Shown here piece by piece: positions 60,301 through 64,000 of a stretch of DNA of 64,000 nt (positions within the stretch are counted from its first letter, which is position 1; each line of letters opens with the position of its first letter). A model generated the notes under the pieces. The model did not search any database and had not been told where the DNA came from. It was given only the letters and a program-made list of their open reading frames with translations. Source of the DNA: Lithospermum erythrorhizon (lineage: Eukaryota; Streptophyta; Magnoliopsida; Boraginales; Boraginaceae); NCBI GenBank assembly GCA_019722365.1, contig JADFUC010001873.1, forward strand, positions 124,001 through 188,000, written 5' to 3'. Made by a program: the position numbers and the translations under genes.

Positions 60301-63300
60301 CCCAAACCCGACTCAAATCAAGGCTTGGCTATAAAAATAAACGTTATTCTGTGACTAAACGCAATTTTTGGATCACTTTCACATCAAACTGCACCCTGCA
60401 TTCACTATTGAGATCAAACGCAATTCCTGATACCTTACCTCGGCACTATTTCACCAATTCACTTCACTCAAATGTCATGGCAATTTCACATCCACATCTC
60501 TCTACAGTGTCAACCTCATTTCGATTTAAAAATGTTACCTTTTCAATTTTCCCACTGGGGACTCAATGGCATGGCCAAACTTTATATGAATGGTATTAGT
60601 CAGAATCTCAACACCCCACCTTTCCTTCGTCTACACATCTTTTGTATCCTTCAAGATTTCTTTTGCTTTATTTTCCAACACTATCTAGTCAGATACTTAG
60701 CTCCTAAGTATCAATCGTATCCAAGATTTACTATTTTATTAAAACTACTACTAGTAGATATATTGAACCACGTTTGTGAATTTGTATACAAGAAATTATT
60801 CTGCAATATTTTATGCATTTTTAGCAATTGAACGAAACTTCAATTTTCTCTTCGACACTTCTTTTTCAGATAATGGTAACGACAGAACCATTATATTTTT
60901 ATGGAGAAAGATGAATTGATACCATACAACATAACCACGGAAAAATATATAAATATAGGGGCGGTCAAATGAATATAATTTCGAAAAAATGAACTAAAAG
61001 AATTACATTTAAAAAAAAATTGTGGGGTGGATAAACTGTGTAAGATAGAATGATGGCCCGAATCACGCAAATACTTATTTCCTTACATAATCAACAAATG
61101 TTGCGGATTAACTTTTGAGGGTGAGTAATATCCCTTTCCTTAAATAGTTTTTTTTTTTTAATCTATTGTCATTATAATTGTGAGGACTTTAAATTTGGAG
61201 CCTTATCATTATGACTAACATCCGGACCATTTGGCTAACCCTGGTTATTATTATTAGGTATTGCAATTTCTTGAGTTTGTAAGTTGCGCTAGATTATTGT
61301 TTTATACATAAATAAAGAAATTATTCTGCAATTATTGCCTGCTTTTTTAACAATTGTTGATCTTTTTGTTGGACTTGTCTGAGAATATTTCAGGAGGAGC
61401 TGTTACATACTCCTACGTCAGTCGATCATCAAAAATATAGATTGAGATAGAAACATGTATATAGAGAGCACTGTCGAAATAATCCCCACACCCAGACGTT
61501 TCAGACTGGCCCCTCAAATTTTTAATAAATAAGACCGTAGCTAGCTTACCCCTCAGAAATCTGCCTAAAAGCTGTTTCTTTGGCCCTCAAACTCAACATT
61601 TTGCCTAATCTTTACCACTGCGCACAAAGCTTTGGCCCCCAAACTAACGTCACATTTTATCTCGGTGATGTTTAGATATAATCTTAAACCTTACGTGACC
61701 AAAGATAACTTAAGCGCCACTTACTTTACTAAATCGCTACCGACACTATCGGGGAGACCAAAATATAATGATACAATATCGAGGACTATTTTAGCAATTT
61801 TCTCATCATATATACATAAAAGTTTGTTTGATTTTGGAATGGATTCGAAAAGATAAGAATTTGATGATCGTTGCCTAAAACTGTTGTCGATCGAATTGTC
61901 ATAATCTGTGAATAATGACATGCAACACTTGGCGGGAAGTGGTATTTCTTGTACCGTACATTCTATTTATTTAATTAACAATTTTGTTTTTAGGTGAAAC
62001 TTTAATTATAAATGATAAAAGTTTTTCAATTTTATTAATTAAGTCACATAACTTTGATTTGAATTAAAATTATTATGTTTAATACATATTATTATATATA
62101 TATGTCGTATAAAAACTTTTGCGTCGAAACCGGTAGTGGATAAAGGTTTTTGGTCAATAACGAGCAGACATCAAAACTTGTATAAATCAACAAATGATCC
62201 AAACTTAACGAGTATGAATGAATAATGTACTTTATCTGGTAGGATTGTTATCGAGGTGGGTAGAGTATAAAACAATCTTTTTTATTCGAACTCAATCGAC
62301 TCAATTATTAATTGTGAAAGATTAGACACATGGATTAACTGATTTTTCGAAAGTTGAGTATGGAATGGAATTGATGCTTGTTGAATTATCAAGTCCGCTA
62401 AGAACATTAGGAGGGAGTATTATTTTTATAAAGACGTCGCCAATCACTTAGCGAGCAAGACTAAAAAAAACGAAGCAAAAATGGAACAAAAGGAAAATAC
62501 CTCACTACCATCGTTTTGGAGTTATTGCATATGCTTTGTTTATTTCTTTGTTTATTTGGGTGTTATTGGAGATAATTGTATCACCCGCTTCAAGCCATTT
62601 AAAAATTCAAAGATTTACCGAAATTGCCGCCAGACACGCTCCTAGAGTTATGTAATTGTTGCACAAATAGTTTATTTTATCATTAATTATTAATGGAGCA
62701 TTAATGCCAAATTTATTGAAATGTACGAATTATTTATTTTCATCTTCCTCGTTTCACGCTCTTTCTTTCGCCGTTAACGTTACCTATCAAATTCGCCGGC
62801 ATCAAGCTTAAAGCTCGCGCCTCCGAAAATTACAAGAAAAATAATGCTTTAGACATGGCAATGTTATATACATTTAACATTATTTCGTCAAATCTGTATT
62901 TAAAAGACATTGCTAGATGATCGGCTAGTATTTTGTATTAAAATTAAAATTTGATTGTTTTGAATCTTTGATAAACTATTGATGATGTTTTGTCCAAATC
63001 GAATGTCAATATTTTTTTTAATCTATATTGCTTTCTAACTTTAAACTTCGCTTATTCTTAAGAAAAATGAAAAATAATTTTTCAAGTTAAATTGTCATCA
63101 TATATACTGTGTCTTTATAAAGAGAAGAATTGTTTGCATAACAATTACCTAATTTCAAAAGCATCAAGAACAGACAAATATAAATTTCAAGTGACTAGTT
63201 TCGCCTTTCGACAAACTTCAAAACATTTGTGCAATTATCTCTGCCTTTATTGCATATGCTTTATTGCAAAAGCCTAAAATGACAAAGAGTCAAATTATTG

Positions 63301-63541
63301 GTGGTATTTTTTAGTATATATGTGGACGGATGAATTTGTTTCATTATAGTAACATCACAACAGAACATATTCTTCTCGTAACTATTATCATTATTGCTAC
63401 CATCCCTATTTTTCATGACCCTTTATCTTTATATATATATATATATAATGAATTGTGATAATTATATTTTCGATAAATTTTAATTTAAATTAAAAGTTAT
63501 TTCAGCAAATACAAATTATAATAATATAAAGATTCTATTAC

Positions 63542-63994
63542 GCAAATAAAATTATTTTTACTTTTTTGTGACTTATTTTATCTATATATGCTATTAATAA
63601 AATATTTAGGACTCTATTTTATCTATATATGTTATTAATAAAACATAATTAACGTAATTAAATTATACAAGGTGACATCTTAAACACAATAGCATACATA
63701 TTTTTGCTCGGATGACTATATAACCACCACTATTTAAATTTAAAGCTATATAAAAGCATTTAGCATTAAGTTTCTTCCTTTTGATCCACTCAAAATATCC
63801 CTACATAAATAATACAATTGAATTTAACTAAACCAAAAGCACTACAAATACAAATCCTATAATATATGAAACTACATGCAAATAAAATTATTTTACTTTA
63901 GGACTCTATTTTATCTATACATGTTATTAATAAAACATAAACACCATAACATTTAATTATACAAAGTGACATCTTAAACATAGTAACATACACA
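63542..63994. repeat. Direct repeat pair (~115-165 bp) at the window edge
   Basis: 63542-63705 and 63878-63994 share GCAAATAAAATTATTTTTAC, TTTAGGACTCTATTTTATCT, GTTATTAATAAAACATAA, ATTATACAA(A/G)GTGACATC and TTAAACA(C/T)A. The first copy has an internal partial repeat of TATTTTATCTATATATG. A small LTR pair or simple segmental repeat cannot be told apart because the window ends. Confidence 0.5.
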
Positions 63995-64000
63995 TAATAT

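Larger units (their letters stand above)
57574..64000. other. Gene-poor right end
   Basis: No gene-like ORF was found in 6.4 kb. It contains the tandem duplication at 58881-59076, the fold-back element at 60103-60300, a TA microsatellite at about 63429-63448 and a direct repeat at 63542-63705 / 63878-63994. The open frame 60472-60831 shows no family features. The rest is AT-rich filler. Confidence 0.4.

Overview
The window is nuclear DNA of a dicotyledonous plant. It is AT-rich, its genes are split by many short introns with GT/AG borders and homologous to well-known Arabidopsis genes, and the space between genes is filled with MITEs, LTR-retrotransposon remains and minisatellites. Nothing prokaryotic, organellar or viral was seen. 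The species cannot be named from sequence alone.

Layout, left to right. (1) 1936-4426 (+): a LIKE-COV/COV1-type membrane protein gene. (2) 5588-5659 (+): tRNA-Glu(UUC). (3) 6082-12737 (-): a complete 15-exon DDM1/LSH chromatin remodeler (755 aa); every exon junction keeps frame. (4) 15391-18092 (-): a two-exon ANP32-type acidic LRR nuclear phosphoprotein (472 aa) with a minisatellite abutting its start codon. (5) 21882-24716 (-): a single-exon CC-NB-LRR resistance protein (944 aa). (6) 25637-26867 (-): a P-class PPR protein whose N-terminus is out of frame by one base in a C-rich tract. (7) 28274-29226: a solo Ty1/copia-like LTR. (8) 30354-36530 (-): a complete 13-exon U2AF large subunit gene (568 aa) whose first intron holds a MITE, a ~100-bp tandem array and a SINE inserted in that array. 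(9) 38420-46236 (-): a gag-only Ty3/gypsy-type element with a CACAT target duplication; one of its LTRs carries a nested 1.9-kb solo LTR with its own AATGT duplication. (10) 48399-48953 (+): an ORF beginning with an importin-alpha IBB domain but lacking recognisable ARM repeats. (11) 54239-57316 (-): a three-exon vicilin-like cupin with a very long Glu/Arg-rich tail (747 aa) and RY/ABRE-type seed promoter motifs. (12) 57.6-64 kb: gene-poor DNA with small repeats.

Functionally this is a set of independent genes rather than an operon or cluster: vascular patterning (COV-like), heterochromatin and DNA methylation maintenance (DDM1), nuclear acidic phosphoprotein (ANP32), immunity (NLR), organellar RNA metabolism (PPR), 3' splice-site recognition (U2AF65) and seed storage (cupin). 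The order PPR - U2AF65 - cupin recalls, from memory, Arabidopsis At4g36680-At4g36690-At4g36700, with a partial duplicate near At2g18460-At2g18540 (LIKE-COV, PPR, cupin). The window therefore probably preserves an old eudicot gene block into which the NLR and the retroelements were inserted.

I found no convincing new multi-gene system. The items most worth a second look are the IBB-only ORF, the nested retroelement, the tandemly duplicated DDM1 leader, the minisatellite at the ANP32 start, the frameshifted PPR start, the phase conflict at COV-like intron 1, and the purine-rich, multiply open tail of the cupin gene.
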